Positions 8,685-17,136 of a stretch of 64,000 nt of DNA are shown piece by piece. The number at the start of each line of letters is the position of its first letter. Within the stretch, counting starts at the first letter, position 1. The position numbers were made by a program, and so were the translations under genes. Below the pieces are notes generated by a model. It ran no database searches. It worked only from the letters and a program-made list of their open reading frames with translations, and was not told the DNA's origin. This DNA is from Enterococcus alishanensis. Lineage in GTDB: Bacteria > Bacillota > Bacilli > Lactobacillales > Enterococcaceae. The DNA is taken from the NCBI RefSeq assembly GCF_019218635.1, contig NZ_JAHUZB010000005.1, positions 62,001 through 126,000 on the forward strand, read 5' to 3'.

Positions 8685-9554
8685 TTAGATTTCGCTTTTA
8701 TTTTCTTGCACAGTCATTTTGATAACCTCGCTGTAAGCCTTTAGCAAACGATTGGTTATCGTACCAACTTCACCTGTACCAATCTTTTGATGATCAATCG
8801 AAACGATTGGCATAATTTCTGCCACAGAACTGGTTTTGAAACATTCATCTGCTTGTAACAATTCTGTGGTCGTAAATGGTTCTTCAATTAACTCGATATT
8901 TAAAGCTTGAGCAATTTCTCGTAATTTTATTTTAGTAATCCCAGGCAGTACCAATTCACCATCAGGATGAGTAAATAATTTTTGATTTTTGACCATCCAT
9001 AAATTTGATGCAGAAGCTTCTGTTACTATACCATCTCGTTCTAAAACTGCATCTTCAAAACCTTTTTGCTTGGCTTCATCTAACGCCATAATATTTCCTA
9101 ACAAACTAATTGATTTGATATCACAATGAAGCCAACGTTTATCAGCTACAAAACCACAATGAATCCCATTTTTTTGTTTCACTAAAGGTCGACTTGCTGG
9201 TTGAATGTCAGCAGTCAATACAGCCTTGACTTCCTTAGGATCAGGAAAATCATGCAGACGAGGCTTGCAAACACCGCGAGTCACTTGGAAATATAAACGT
9301 CCTTCTTTAATCCCAACTTCTTCAGCAAAACGGTGTAGACGGTGACTAAATTCTGCACGTTCAAAAGGCAAAGTTAAACGAATTTTATCTGCACACGCCC
9401 ACAATCGATCTAAATGTTCTTTTTCCATAAAAAATTGACCGTCATAAATCCGAATGACCTCATATAAGCCATCGCCAAACTGATAGCCGCGATCCTCTAA
9501 ATCAATCTGTACCTCTGTTTCATCAACAATTTCTTCATTCCACAAAACTTTCAT
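8685..9554 (-). CDS. dat: D-amino acid aminotransferase
   Basis: 289 residues, fold-type IV PLP aminotransferase of the D-alanine transaminase group. Features are the N-terminal LEDRGYQFGDGLYEVIR, the PLP lysine in CDIKSISLLGNI near residue 145, the glutamate of VTEASASNLWMV near residue 177 and the C-terminal LPGITK and ECFKTSSVAEIMPI motifs. It converts D-alanine and 2-oxoglutarate to pyruvate and D-glutamate, which supplies peptidoglycan precursors. It starts two bases after ecsB ends, so it may be cotranscribed with ecsAB or have its own promoter. Confidence 0.92.
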   Translation of the reverse strand: MKVLWNEEIVDETEVQIDLEDRGYQFGDGLYEVIRIYDGQFFMEKEHLDRLWACADKIRLTLPFERAEFSHRLHRFAEEVGIKEGRLYFQVTRGVCKPRLHDFPDPKEVKAVLTADIQPASRPLVKQKNGIHCGFVADKRWLHCDIKSISLLGNIMALDEAKQKGFEDAVLERDGIVTEASASNLWMVKNQKLFTHPDGELVLPGITKIKLREIAQALNIELIEEPFTTTELLQADECFKTSSVAEIMPIVSIDHQKIGTGEVGTITNRLLKAYSEVIKMTVQENKSEI

Positions 9555-9556
9555 AA

Positions 9557-10765
9557 CTAAGCCTCCATTTTTTTCACTCGAATTGGTAAATAAATCAAAC
9601 TAAAGACAGTAATCTCAATCACTAATATCCCAAAAACTAAGGCACTTTCTAACAAACTAATTCGCCCTAAAGTACACAAACTAAAAATAACCGCACCTGT
9701 CGCTAACAAGACAGCAATTAATTTTTGTAGAGCTTTTTCTTTGGTTTTTTTCGCTACTGGATATAATTGTGTCAACGTTACATAATCAAACTGACCATAC
9801 AAAGGTATCAGCTGAAAACCAATTAAATAGATAAATAAAGCACTAACCCCGGCGGAGAAAATAAAATCATTTAACGAGAAAATAATTACGCTACCCAAGA
9901 CGATTAGACGTAGAAACAACCCACTTATTTCCGAACCACGAAAAGCTCTTCTAGCAAATAAATACAAATACGTATTTTCTTGTTTGAAAGAAATCTTGCT
10001 TAAAAAAGGATCCAGATAACGACGACGTTTCACCTTAGCTTCAATTTCTGGTACATCGGTAAATAGATTAATGAATTGATAAATTCGATGTAATCGCTGA
10101 TTTTCACGATTAATTAGAAAGGTCCAATCTAATAATCTGTGATGACCATTTAACCAACCAATCAGTCCAGCCATTAATGCTAATGCAGTAATCATACCAA
10201 TGATAGCACCAATATATAAACTAACAAAAATAATTCCACCACTTAACAAAAACCAGCCGATTTTTATTTTTTTGACTAAACTTGCTGTCTCTTGATAGCT
10301 AGCAAATTTTTCAATCGTTAAAAGACTATATTTCAATACCCACAGCATAATTAAATATGGGAAAAATCGATTGAAAGAACTATTTTGTGCTAAAACAACT
10401 AGTGGCATAAGCGCGCCACATATTAATCCTTCTACTAAAAAAGGAAAAGGCAATGAATGACGCAAAGATTTATTTAAATAGCCAGTCATTTCAGTTTCTT
10501 TCGGTAATAAAAAAGTCATATCCGCTGGTTCAACTAATGTAGCTAAACTACCAAAGGGTAAAATAAACCACCAAACCACTCCTACAATTGGCAAACTCCA
10601 TATAAAATCAGCTGGCAATTGTTTTAATAAATTTGAATAATAGAAACCTAAACCACCGACTAAAAATAAGCAAACCAAAACAAAATGGTCATTTAAAACA
10701 TAGCGCATATAACGCATCATCTTTTTTTGATGACGAGCCAAGCGCTCTTTAAAAAAGTTATCCAT
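9557..10765 (-). CDS. ecsB: ABC exporter membrane subunit EcsB
   Basis: 402 residues with about nine or ten hydrophobic segments and a charged loop near residues 215-255 (NRENQRLHRIYQFINLFTDVPE then KRRRYLDPF), typical for EcsB. It pairs with the ATPase EcsA, whose gene overlaps it by eight bases. In Bacilli, EcsAB affects secretion, competence and membrane-protease (RasP) activity, and recent work ties it to peptide export. The neighbours hit, ytxH and prsA match the Bacillus ecs-hit-prsA region. Confidence 0.92.
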   Translation of the reverse strand: MDNFFKERLARHQKKMMRYMRYVLNDHFVLVCLFLVGGLGFYYSNLLKQLPADFIWSLPIVGVVWWFILPFGSLATLVEPADMTFLLPKETEMTGYLNKSLRHSLPFPFLVEGLICGALMPLVVLAQNSSFNRFFPYLIMLWVLKYSLLTIEKFASYQETASLVKKIKIGWFLLSGGIIFVSLYIGAIIGMITALALMAGLIGWLNGHHRLLDWTFLINRENQRLHRIYQFINLFTDVPEIEAKVKRRRYLDPFLSKISFKQENTYLYLFARRAFRGSEISGLFLRLIVLGSVIIFSLNDFIFSAGVSALFIYLIGFQLIPLYGQFDYVTLTQLYPVAKKTKEKALQKLIAVLLATGAVIFSLCTLGRISLLESALVFGILVIEITVFSLIYLPIRVKKMEA

Positions 10766-11495
10766 GAGCCTGCTCCTTTGTTAAAGCAATGTAGATTTCA
10801 TCCAAAGAAGCTTCTGGCATTTTAAAATCTTGCTGTAATTCAGCCAAAGTACCTTGTGCGCGGACTTCACCCTCATGTAAAACCACAAAACGGTCGCAAT
10901 ATTTTTCTGCGGTTGCCAAAATATGGGTAGACATCAAAATTGCCGCGCCTGCATTTTTCATTTCCACCATTAATTCTAATAATGCATTAATCGCTAACGG
11001 ATCCAATCCTAAAAAAGGTTCATCGATAATATAAAGACTTGGTTGAATTAAGAATGCACATAAAACCATCACTTTTTGTTTCATTCCTTTTGAAAAATTG
11101 GTTGGAAACCACTCCATTCGGTTTTCTAAACGAAAGGTTTTCAACAATTTTTCTGCTCGTTCAAAAGCGATATCCTTTGAAATATCGTAAGCCATAGCAG
11201 TTACTTCGATGTGCTCTCGTAAAGTTAATTCTTCATATAAAGAGGGTGTCTCTGGAATATAACCAATTTTTTTTCGATAATCCTCCGGTGATGTCTGTAG
11301 CGTCAAATCATCGACTGTAATCGAACCTTTCGTTGGCGTCAGTAATCCAATAATATTTTTAATAGTTGTTGATTTACCAGCACCATTAAGACCGATTAAA
11401 CCAATCATTTCCCCGTTATCTACATCGAAACTGATATTTTTTAAAACTGGTAGATGACCGTAACCACCAGTCACTTGCTGAATCGCTAAACTCAT
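10758..11495 (-). CDS. ecsA: ABC exporter ATPase EcsA
   Basis: 245 residues. Walker A GLNGAGKST near residues 36-44, Q-loop GYIPETPSLYEELT near 82, a signature that reads FSKGMKQK near 138 instead of LSGGQ, and Walker B LYIIDEPFLGLDP near 157. FSKGMKQK is the typical EcsA/NatA-type variant. It supplies energy to EcsB. It is divergent from hit, separated by about 200 bases that should hold both promoters. Confidence 0.94.
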   Translation of the reverse strand: MSLAIQQVTGGYGHLPVLKNISFDVDNGEMIGLIGLNGAGKSTTIKNIIGLLTPTKGSITVDDLTLQTSPEDYRKKIGYIPETPSLYEELTLREHIEVTAMAYDISKDIAFERAEKLLKTFRLENRMEWFPTNFSKGMKQKVMVLCAFLIQPSLYIIDEPFLGLDPLAINALLELMVEMKNAGAAILMSTHILATAEKYCDRFVVLHEGEVRAQGTLAELQQDFKMPEASLDEIYIALTKEQAHG

Positions 11496-11701
11496 TGAAA
11501 AATTCCTCCTAAATTTCAGACTTTTTGGCTATTTAAGTCTGATTTAACTTTGTCTTTATCATATATTAAAGATAGTTGCCATTTCTTTCTTGTCAATTAT
11601 ACCAAAGTCTTTTACTTTTTCACGCGAAAGCTTTGGAAACATACCCAGAAAGTATAACTTATGGTAAAGTAAAACTAATCAATTCAAAAGAAGGTGCTAG
11701 A

Positions 11702-12127
11702 ATGGAAAATTGTATATTTTGTAAAATTATTAATCAAGAGATTCCTAGCTATAGAGTCTATGAAGACGAAAAGGTTTATGCCTTTTTAGATATTTCTCAA
11801 GTAACTAAAGGCCATACCTTAGTTGTACCGAAAGAACACGTTGCAGATATTTTTGAATACGAAGAAGACTTGGCAGCAAAAGTTTTTGCTCGTATTCCTA
11901 AAATTGCCAAAGCAATCGAGAAAGCTTTTCCTGAGATGGAAGGCCTAAACATTATGAATAATAATAAAGAATTAGCTTACCAATCTGTCTTCCATTCCCA
12001 CATTCACCTGATCCCACGCTATTCGAAGAAGGATGACTTTTCGATTCATTTTGGTGATCATACTGGCAAATATTCGACAGAAGAAATGACTGCAATTGCT
12101 AACGCTATTAAGGAGCAGGTGAAATAA
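11702..12127 (+). CDS. hit: HIT family nucleotide-binding protein
   Basis: 141 residues. The N-terminal zinc-type motif CIFCKI is followed by the histidine triad HSHIHLIPR near residues 98-106 (H-x-H-x-H), which is the nucleotidyl-transfer active site. The family hydrolyses AMP-linked substrates such as AMP-lysine or diadenosine phosphates. The start is the ATG at 11702 behind GAAGGTG; the in-frame codons upstream lack an SD. The stop is directly followed by ytxH, so the two are cotranscribed. Confidence 0.93.
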   Translation: MENCIFCKIINQEIPSYRVYEDEKVYAFLDISQVTKGHTLVVPKEHVADIFEYEEDLAAKVFARIPKIAKAIEKAFPEMEGLNIMNNNKELAYQSVFHSHIHLIPRYSKKDDFSIHFGDHTGKYSTEEMTAIANAIKEQVK

Positions 12128-12442
12128 ATGAGCTTTTTTAAAGGAATTCTTTTTGGTGTCGGTGTGGGCTCAGCAGTTGGCTTGTTATTAGCACCAAGAA
12201 AAGGTAGTAAGACCCAAGAAAAAATGATTGATGATGTTCGTGACATCGTACAACGAACAGATGAATTGAATGAAAGCCTGAAAAACTTTCGGACGGCCGT
12301 GATTGATTTGAAGACAACCTTTGATGCCTTAGTACCAGAATTTACTTCTGGGGTAAAAAAAGATATTGAGGATTTTAATTTTCAAGCAGAACCACGCATC
12401 AAACAAATTCAAGAAACCATCGATCATCTTTCGATCGATTAG
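12128..12442 (+). CDS. YtxH-domain membrane-associated protein
   Basis: 104 residues. A glycine-rich hydrophobic N-terminus (FFKGILFGVGVGSAVGLLLAPRKGSKTQ) is the YtxH/gas-vesicle-like signature. A long amphipathic, probably coiled-coil helix follows (residues 35-100). The gene immediately follows hit and ends in a terminator. YtxH proteins are linked to general stress in Bacillus; no enzymatic role is known. Confidence 0.85.
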   Translation: MSFFKGILFGVGVGSAVGLLLAPRKGSKTQEKMIDDVRDIVQRTDELNESLKNFRTAVIDLKTTFDALVPEFTSGVKKDIEDFNFQAEPRIKQIQETIDHLSID

Positions 12443-12446
12443 CAAT

Positions 12447-12485
12447 GAGAGCGGACTTTATGAAAAAAGTTCGCTTGTTTTTTTG
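12447..12485 (+). terminator. Intrinsic terminator after hit-ytxH
   Basis: AGCGGACTTT and AAAGTTCGCT form a hairpin with one mismatch, followed by TTGTTTTTTT. Confidence 0.8.
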
Positions 12486-12573
12486 ATTTGCTTCTATATT
12501 TAAAGCAAATGTGTCTAAATTATGAATATTGTTGAAAACTATTGTAAAAACCTTTATTTTCCAAATTTGCTTG

Positions 12574-12582
12574 TGGTATAGT
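12574..12582 (+). promoter_or_regulatory. Extended -10 promoter of prsA
   Basis: TGG-TATAGT forms an extended -10 element about 55 bases before the prsA start. The -35 (TTATTT at 17 bases) is weak. Confidence 0.5.
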
Positions 12583-12637
12583 GATTAAGGAAATAATTAC
12601 ACATATAAATTATAAATACAGGAGTTGTCAAAATTTT

Positions 12638-13672
12638 ATGAAGAAAAAAGTTCTTTTAGCCGCAGTCGGCTTACTAAGTACAGTCGTTTTAGCAGCTTGT
12701 TCTGGCGGTTCAAACGCAGACATCGCTACAATGAAAGGCGGAAAAATCACTGTAGAAGATTTTTACGATGAAGCGAAAAAAGAATCGACTAACCAAACTT
12801 TGGTCCGTAACATGATTATCTATAAAGTATTTGAAAATGCTTATGGAGATGAAGTTTCTGATAAAGCAGTCGACAAAGAATACAAGAGCCAAGAAAAACA
12901 ATATGGTTCAACTTTTGAGAGTCAGTTAAAATCAGCTGGCTACACTAAGAGTACTTATAAAGATTACTTAAGACAATCATTGGCCTTCCAAAAAGGCTTA
13001 AATGCAAATGTTAAGTTAACCGACAAAGATTTAAAAACTGCTTGGGAGTCATTCCATCCAGAAGTTACTGCTCGAATCATTAAAGTAAGTAGCGAAGATG
13101 ATGCCAATGAAATCAAGGCAGCAGTTGATGGCGGCGCTGATTTTGCTGAAGAAGCGAAAAGTAAATCAGAAGATACTACTACGGCTGAAGATGGTGGCAA
13201 AATTAAATTTGATTCACAATCTACAACTGTGCCAGATGAAGTAAAAACAGCAGCTTTCAGTCTTGAAAATGATCAAGTATCAGATGTGATTTCATCAACT
13301 GATTCTTCTACCTATTCAACTAGCTACTACATTGTGAAAATGGAAAAACAAAGTTCTAAAGGCAACGACATGGACAAATACAAAAAAGAATTACGTAAAA
13401 TTGCCCGCGCAACAAAAACAAGCGATTCTACTTTTACTACTAAAGTCATTCGTAAAGAATTGAAAAAAGCAAATGTGAAGATTGAAGATGATGGTTTCAG
13501 CAGCGTATTGTCTGACTTCTTAGAAACTTCAAGCAGTACATCAGAATCATCTTCTAAGAAAAAATCTTCATCCACTTCAGAAAGTGAAAGTTCAACTGCT
13601 GAAAGTACAACTGAATCAAGTACAGCAACCAGCGAAAGTACAGCCGCTACTGATAGTTCAGCCGCTGAATAA
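12638..13672 (+). CDS. prsA: PrsA foldase lipoprotein (PpiC-type PPIase)
   Basis: 344 residues. The signal peptide ends in the lipobox VLAAC-S at about residue 20, so the protein is anchored to the outer face of the membrane. A parvulin-type PPIase domain covers roughly residues 130-240 (VTARIIKVSSEDDANEI, EDGGKIKFDSQST). It helps secreted proteins fold. The last 50 residues are almost only S, T, E, A and K, a tail longer than in Bacillus PrsA and probably a flexible wall-spanning segment. The ATG at 12638 is chosen because the lipobox follows it correctly; the SD AGGAG is rather far (13 bases). Confidence 0.93.
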   Translation: MKKKVLLAAVGLLSTVVLAACSGGSNADIATMKGGKITVEDFYDEAKKESTNQTLVRNMIIYKVFENAYGDEVSDKAVDKEYKSQEKQYGSTFESQLKSAGYTKSTYKDYLRQSLAFQKGLNANVKLTDKDLKTAWESFHPEVTARIIKVSSEDDANEIKAAVDGGADFAEEAKSKSEDTTTAEDGGKIKFDSQSTTVPDEVKTAAFSLENDQVSDVISSTDSSTYSTSYYIVKMEKQSSKGNDMDKYKKELRKIARATKTSDSTFTTKVIRKELKKANVKIEDDGFSSVLSDFLETSSSTSESSSKKKSSSTSESESSTAESTTESSTATSESTAATDSSAAE

Positions 13673-13692
13673 TTAAAACAAGATAACATTTC

Positions 13693-13725
13693 AAGGGAAT
13701 TCCTATGGGGATTCCCTTTTTTTAT
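13693..13725 (+). terminator. Intrinsic terminator after prsA
   Basis: GGGAATTCC-TATG-GGGATTCCC forms a hairpin followed by TTTTTTT. Confidence 0.85.
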
Positions 13726-13778
13726 TTTTTCATGCTACAATAAAGTACATAATACTTTTAAAAGATAGGTGAACCAAT

Positions 13779-14612
13779 ATGAAAGAATTTTCTTCCAAAG
13801 CAGCTGAAAAGGATTACTACGAGCATGTTGCCTCTGAAGAAGAATTTTTGGCATGGTATAAAGAACAAGACCATCCTGAATACGACAAACCATCGGTGAC
13901 GGTAGATGTTGTCAGTATCGGCTATAACAAAGTCGAAGATCAATTGAAAGTTCTTTTAATTCAACGACGAGGAAACCCTTATCGTAATTCTTGGGCTTTG
14001 CCTGGTGGATTTATTGAGCGCAATGAATCAACAAATGACAGTGTCCGCAGAGAAACTCAGGAAGAGACAGGCCTAACGATAGGTCGGAAAAATGTCGAAC
14101 AATTACACACTTTTTCCTCACCAAATCGTGATCCTCGCGGCTGGGTAATTACCGTCAGCTACATTGCTTTTTTAGGGCAAGTTCCTTTACAAGCTGGAGA
14201 TGATACCCAAGATGCTCGCTGGTTTAACATGGAAAGAATTGGCAATAATATCTTCTTAACTAGCGATGATATTTCCATCGAAATTGATTTAAAAACTGGC
14301 GATTCTTTAGGAAAAGATACTCTCGCCTTTGACCATAACCAAATTATTTGTAAAGCATTTAACCGCGTGGCTAACAAGATGGATCATGACCCATTAATTT
14401 TGCAAGTTTTAGGTGATGAATTTACTATTACTGAAGCCCGCAAAGTCTTTGCTAAATTTATGGGCATTGATTATCGTACGATGGATCATTCCAATTTTAA
14501 AAAAGCCATGTTACAGTTTTTCGATGAAATTGGGGAAAGACCTGTGGGGATCGGTCGCCCGTCAAAAATTTATCGGTTAAAAGATCAAGTCGGAGAAGAA
14601 ACTGCTACTTAA
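13779..14612 (+). CDS. Nudix hydrolase with C-terminal winged helix (NrtR-like)
   Basis: 277 residues with two domains. The Nudix domain spans about residues 40-175 with the box G-FIERN-E-STNDSVR-RETQEETGL near 75-97; the catalytic REx2EE glutamates are present. A C-terminal wHTH of the NrtR type covers about 200-270 (FTITEARKVFAKFMGIDYRTMDHSNFKKAML, GRPSKIYRL). NrtR proteins bind ADP-ribose and repress NAD-biosynthesis genes, usually having lost Nudix activity; here the box looks intact, so it may be an enzyme, a regulator or both. No NAD gene is adjacent. It is monocistronic with its own terminator. Confidence 0.85.
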   Translation: MKEFSSKAAEKDYYEHVASEEEFLAWYKEQDHPEYDKPSVTVDVVSIGYNKVEDQLKVLLIQRRGNPYRNSWALPGGFIERNESTNDSVRRETQEETGLTIGRKNVEQLHTFSSPNRDPRGWVITVSYIAFLGQVPLQAGDDTQDARWFNMERIGNNIFLTSDDISIEIDLKTGDSLGKDTLAFDHNQIICKAFNRVANKMDHDPLILQVLGDEFTITEARKVFAKFMGIDYRTMDHSNFKKAMLQFFDEIGERPVGIGRPSKIYRLKDQVGEETAT

Positions 14613-14617
14613 ATAAG

Positions 14618-14666
14618 AGCGAAAGACATTAGATAGCTTGCTATTTTCTGTCTTTCGCTTTTTATA
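14618..14666 (+). terminator. Intrinsic terminator after the Nudix gene
   Basis: AGCGAAAGACA and TGTCTTTCGCT form an 11-base-pair stem followed by TTTTTAT. Confidence 0.85.
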
Positions 14667-14667
14667 T

Positions 14668-14697
14668 AAAAAAACCTTGAGAAAAATTCCTCAAGGC
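14668..14697 (-). terminator. Intrinsic terminator after rlmN
   Basis: On the minus strand CCTTGAGGAA and its partner TTCTCAAGG are followed by seven U. Confidence 0.85.
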
Positions 14698-15767
14698 TAA
14701 GCAGTTACTTTTTTAGTTTTTTTCATTTGCTTACTACGTAATTGTCCACAAGCGGCATCAATATCGGTTCCATGTTCTTTACGAATCACACAATTGATCC
14801 CATTTTTCTTTAAGACATCATAAAACTTCAAGACATCCGCTTTCCCACTACGAGAATATTGGTCATGCTCACTTACTGGATTATAAGGAATCAAATTAAC
14901 GTAAACTAATTTCTTCTTGTCTTTTAACAAGTCGGCTAATTCTTTGGCGTGTTCAACATGATCATTTACCCCAGATAGCATAATATATTCAAAGGTAATG
15001 CGACGATTGGTTTTATCCAAATAATAATCAATCGCATCCATTAATCTTTCAATCGGATATTGTTTATTAATTCGCATCATAGATGTTCGTACTTGATTAT
15101 TTGGCGCATGTAAAGAAATAGCTAAATTAATTTGTAGGCCATTATCAGCAAATTGTCTAATTTTTGGTGCCAAACCTGATGTGGAAACAGTAATGTGACG
15201 AGCGCCAATCGCTAAACCTTTGGCATCATTAATCACGTGAATAAAGTCCATCACATTGTCATAATTATCAAAAGGTTCGCCAATCCCCATTACTACTACG
15301 TGAGATACTCGTTCATCTAAACCTCGTTCATCAAAATAATGTTGCACTAGCATGATTTGTGCGACAATTTCACCTGCAGTTAAATCACGGTTTTTTTTCA
15401 ATAAACCTGACGCGCAAAATGAGCAGCCAATACTACAGCCAACTTGCGTTGTTACGCAAACAGACAATCCGTATTCTTGGCGCATTAACACTGTTTCAAT
15501 CATATTTTTATCTGGTAGTTCAAACAGATACTTAACAGTACCGTCACTTGCTTCTTGCACTACCATTTGTTTCAAAGGATTAATCATAAAATTTTCTTCT
15601 AATAAAGCAATCATCGATTTTGATAGATTAGTCATTTGGTCGAATGCAGTTACTCGTTTTTGATAGAGCCATTCCCAAATTTGGGTGGCCCGGAATTTTT
15701 TTTCACCGTGTTCTGCCAACCAATCGATTAAATTTTCTTTGCGTAAGCCGTAAATTGATGGTTTCAA
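14697..15767 (-). CDS. rlmN: 23S rRNA/tRNA adenine-C2 methyltransferase RlmN
   Basis: 356 residues, radical-SAM enzyme that methylates A2503 of 23S rRNA and A37 of some tRNAs. The cluster motif is [12 protein letters not shown] near residues 111-122 (CxxxCxxC). [12 protein letters not shown] near 161, ISLHAPNN near 215 and the second catalytic cysteine in DIDAACGQL near residue 341 are all present. The start ATG follows AGGAGG. It is a single gene. Resistance-linked Cfr is related, but the length and the C-terminal [10 protein letters not shown] fit RlmN. Confidence 0.96.
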   Translation of the reverse strand: MKPSIYGLRKENLIDWLAEHGEKKFRATQIWEWLYQKRVTAFDQMTNLSKSMIALLEENFMINPLKQMVVQEASDGTVKYLFELPDKNMIETVLMRQEYGLSVCVTTQVGCSIGCSFCASGLLKKNRDLTAGEIVAQIMLVQHYFDERGLDERVSHVVVMGIGEPFDNYDNVMDFIHVINDAKGLAIGARHITVSTSGLAPKIRQFADNGLQINLAISLHAPNNQVRTSMMRINKQYPIERLMDAIDYYLDKTNRRITFEYIMLSGVNDHVEHAKELADLLKDKKKLVYVNLIPYNPVSEHDQYSRSGKADVLKFYDVLKKNGINCVIRKEHGTDIDAACGQLRSKQMKKTKKVTA

Positions 15768-15851
15768 GTAAAGTCCTCCTAAAATAGTCGATTCATACTA
15801 TAACTGATTTCACAGGATAAAACAATTACTTGGTTAAAATTTTTCAAAAAC

Positions 15852-16688
15852 TCAATTTTTTCTTTTTAATTTTCGCGTTTCTCGAATCGTCCAAAAAGTA
15901 TAAATCATATAGGCCGCCATCAAGAAAAATAAAGTCACTGATGCAGGAACTTTGGCAATAATCCCATTCGCTGATAGACGTTGTAAAATCCCTAAGATAC
16001 CCAAGGCTTCAAATAAAAATATCATTGAATAAAAAACTGATTCTTTTAATCTTAAAACAAAGATCAAAGCCGCCAACATCAATACACCGATAATGACAAG
16101 ATCAAATGGGAAAGGAATCGTGATCGGATAAAACATTGGCATAAAGATTGCCATTGAGATACTTGCCGCTAACCAAGCTACGATCACTAAAAATAATATA
16201 GCAAATTGAACTCTTTGATCTTTTAACCAACGATTTTCTTGATACACCATTTTTTGGAAAAATTTGAAAACAATAAAAATAAACCCAACTGAAAATGCAC
16301 CTTCCAATAAATAAGTCAGCCAGTTTATTTGCATCACACTATCTTGATTCACATCGGCAATGAATTTACAAATCCAAACAATCCCTACGATAATCATAAC
16401 TAGCGTACTGCGATCTTTAAACGAACTCTTTGAGAGATTCGCAATAATCTGATCTGCTGATTCTTGTGGATTTTTACCAAAATATTTCTCTGCCGAAATA
16501 CCATCCTCTTGAGCTTTGATAATATCATTTAAAATCATCAATAATTGCTCCTCTAATTCTGTCTCATCATGAGTAAATCCAGCAAACATTGTATAACTTG
16601 TCAAATTTTTGTAATACATCCGATTTTCCGGTTTGATTTGTTTTTCTAGCTCTTCTCTTTGCTTGCGGTATTGTTCCACTTGCTTCAC
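15852..16688 (-). CDS. DUF1129-like membrane protein paired with PadR
   Basis: About 278 residues. The N-terminal 90 residues form a soluble helical domain (KQREELEKQIKPENRMYYKNL... PQESADQI), and 6 or 7 membrane helices follow from about residue 100. The start is set at GTG 16686-16688, nine bases after GGGAGG and one base after the padR stop; longer versions would run inside padR. Coupled PadR/membrane-protein pairs are common in Lactobacillales, and the membrane partner is thought to respond to envelope stress. No enzymatic motif is visible. Confidence 0.7.
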   Translation of the reverse strand: MKQVEQYRKQREELEKQIKPENRMYYKNLTSYTMFAGFTHDETELEEQLLMILNDIIKAQEDGISAEKYFGKNPQESADQIIANLSKSSFKDRSTLVMIIVGIVWICKFIADVNQDSVMQINWLTYLLEGAFSVGFIFIVFKFFQKMVYQENRWLKDQRVQFAILFLVIVAWLAASISMAIFMPMFYPITIPFPFDLVIIGVLMLAALIFVLRLKESVFYSMIFLFEALGILGILQRLSANGIIAKVPASVTLFFLMAAYMIYTFWTIRETRKLKRKN

Positions 16689-16689
16689 T

Positions 16690-17010
16690 TTATTTGTCCT
16701 CCCATAAATTCGCGACATTTGTAACCAATTCCTGCCATTCAAGTTCAAATTCTTTCAGTGCGTTTTCGCCACTTGTTGTGATTTTAAAATATTTACGATC
16801 AGGTCCTTCTGGCGAGGATTTAAAAGTTGCGACGATTAATTCTTGTTTTTCCAATTTTTGTAATAACGGATAAATTGTGCCCCCCACTATACTAGTAAAA
16901 CCTTTTCGTTGTAATATTTGAACCAGTTCATAGCCATAAATTTCTTTCTCAGAAATAATTTTTAAAACACAACCAGCCAAAACACCTTTTAGTAATTGAG
17001 TTTTTTTCAT
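16690..17010 (-). CDS. PadR family transcriptional regulator
   Basis: 106 residues with the PadR winged helix: LLKGVLAGCVLKIISEKEIYGYELVQIL near 7-34, GTIYPLLQKLEKQEL near 44-58, then the beta wing ending in GPDRKYFKITTSGENAL. It is a small PadR subfamily-2 type repressor. It precedes and is translationally coupled to the DUF1129-like gene, so it probably represses its own operon and senses a membrane-active ligand. An ACTAGTTTGTAAAGCTCACTAG-like dyad just upstream (about 17060-17090) may be its operator. Confidence 0.9.
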   Translation of the reverse strand: MKKTQLLKGVLAGCVLKIISEKEIYGYELVQILQRKGFTSIVGGTIYPLLQKLEKQELIVATFKSSPEGPDRKYFKITTSGENALKEFELEWQELVTNVANLWEDK

Positions 17011-17104
17011 CTAATCTTCCTAACTAATTTGTATTACTTACTAGCTGTTTTAAAGTATAAAGAAATTCAACTAGTTTGTAAAGCTCACTAGCTAATTTTT
17101 TTCA

Positions 17105-17136
17105 AAGAAAAAACTGAGGAAAATGATTTCCTCAGC
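17105..17136 (-). terminator. Intrinsic terminator after ftsK
   Basis: On the minus strand CTGAGGAAA-TCA-TTTTCCTCAG is followed by TTTTTTC. Confidence 0.8.

Noticed and set aside
14697-15767. Cfr-type resistance methyltransferase
   Set aside because: Length, the [10 protein letters not shown] end and single-gene chromosomal context fit RlmN.
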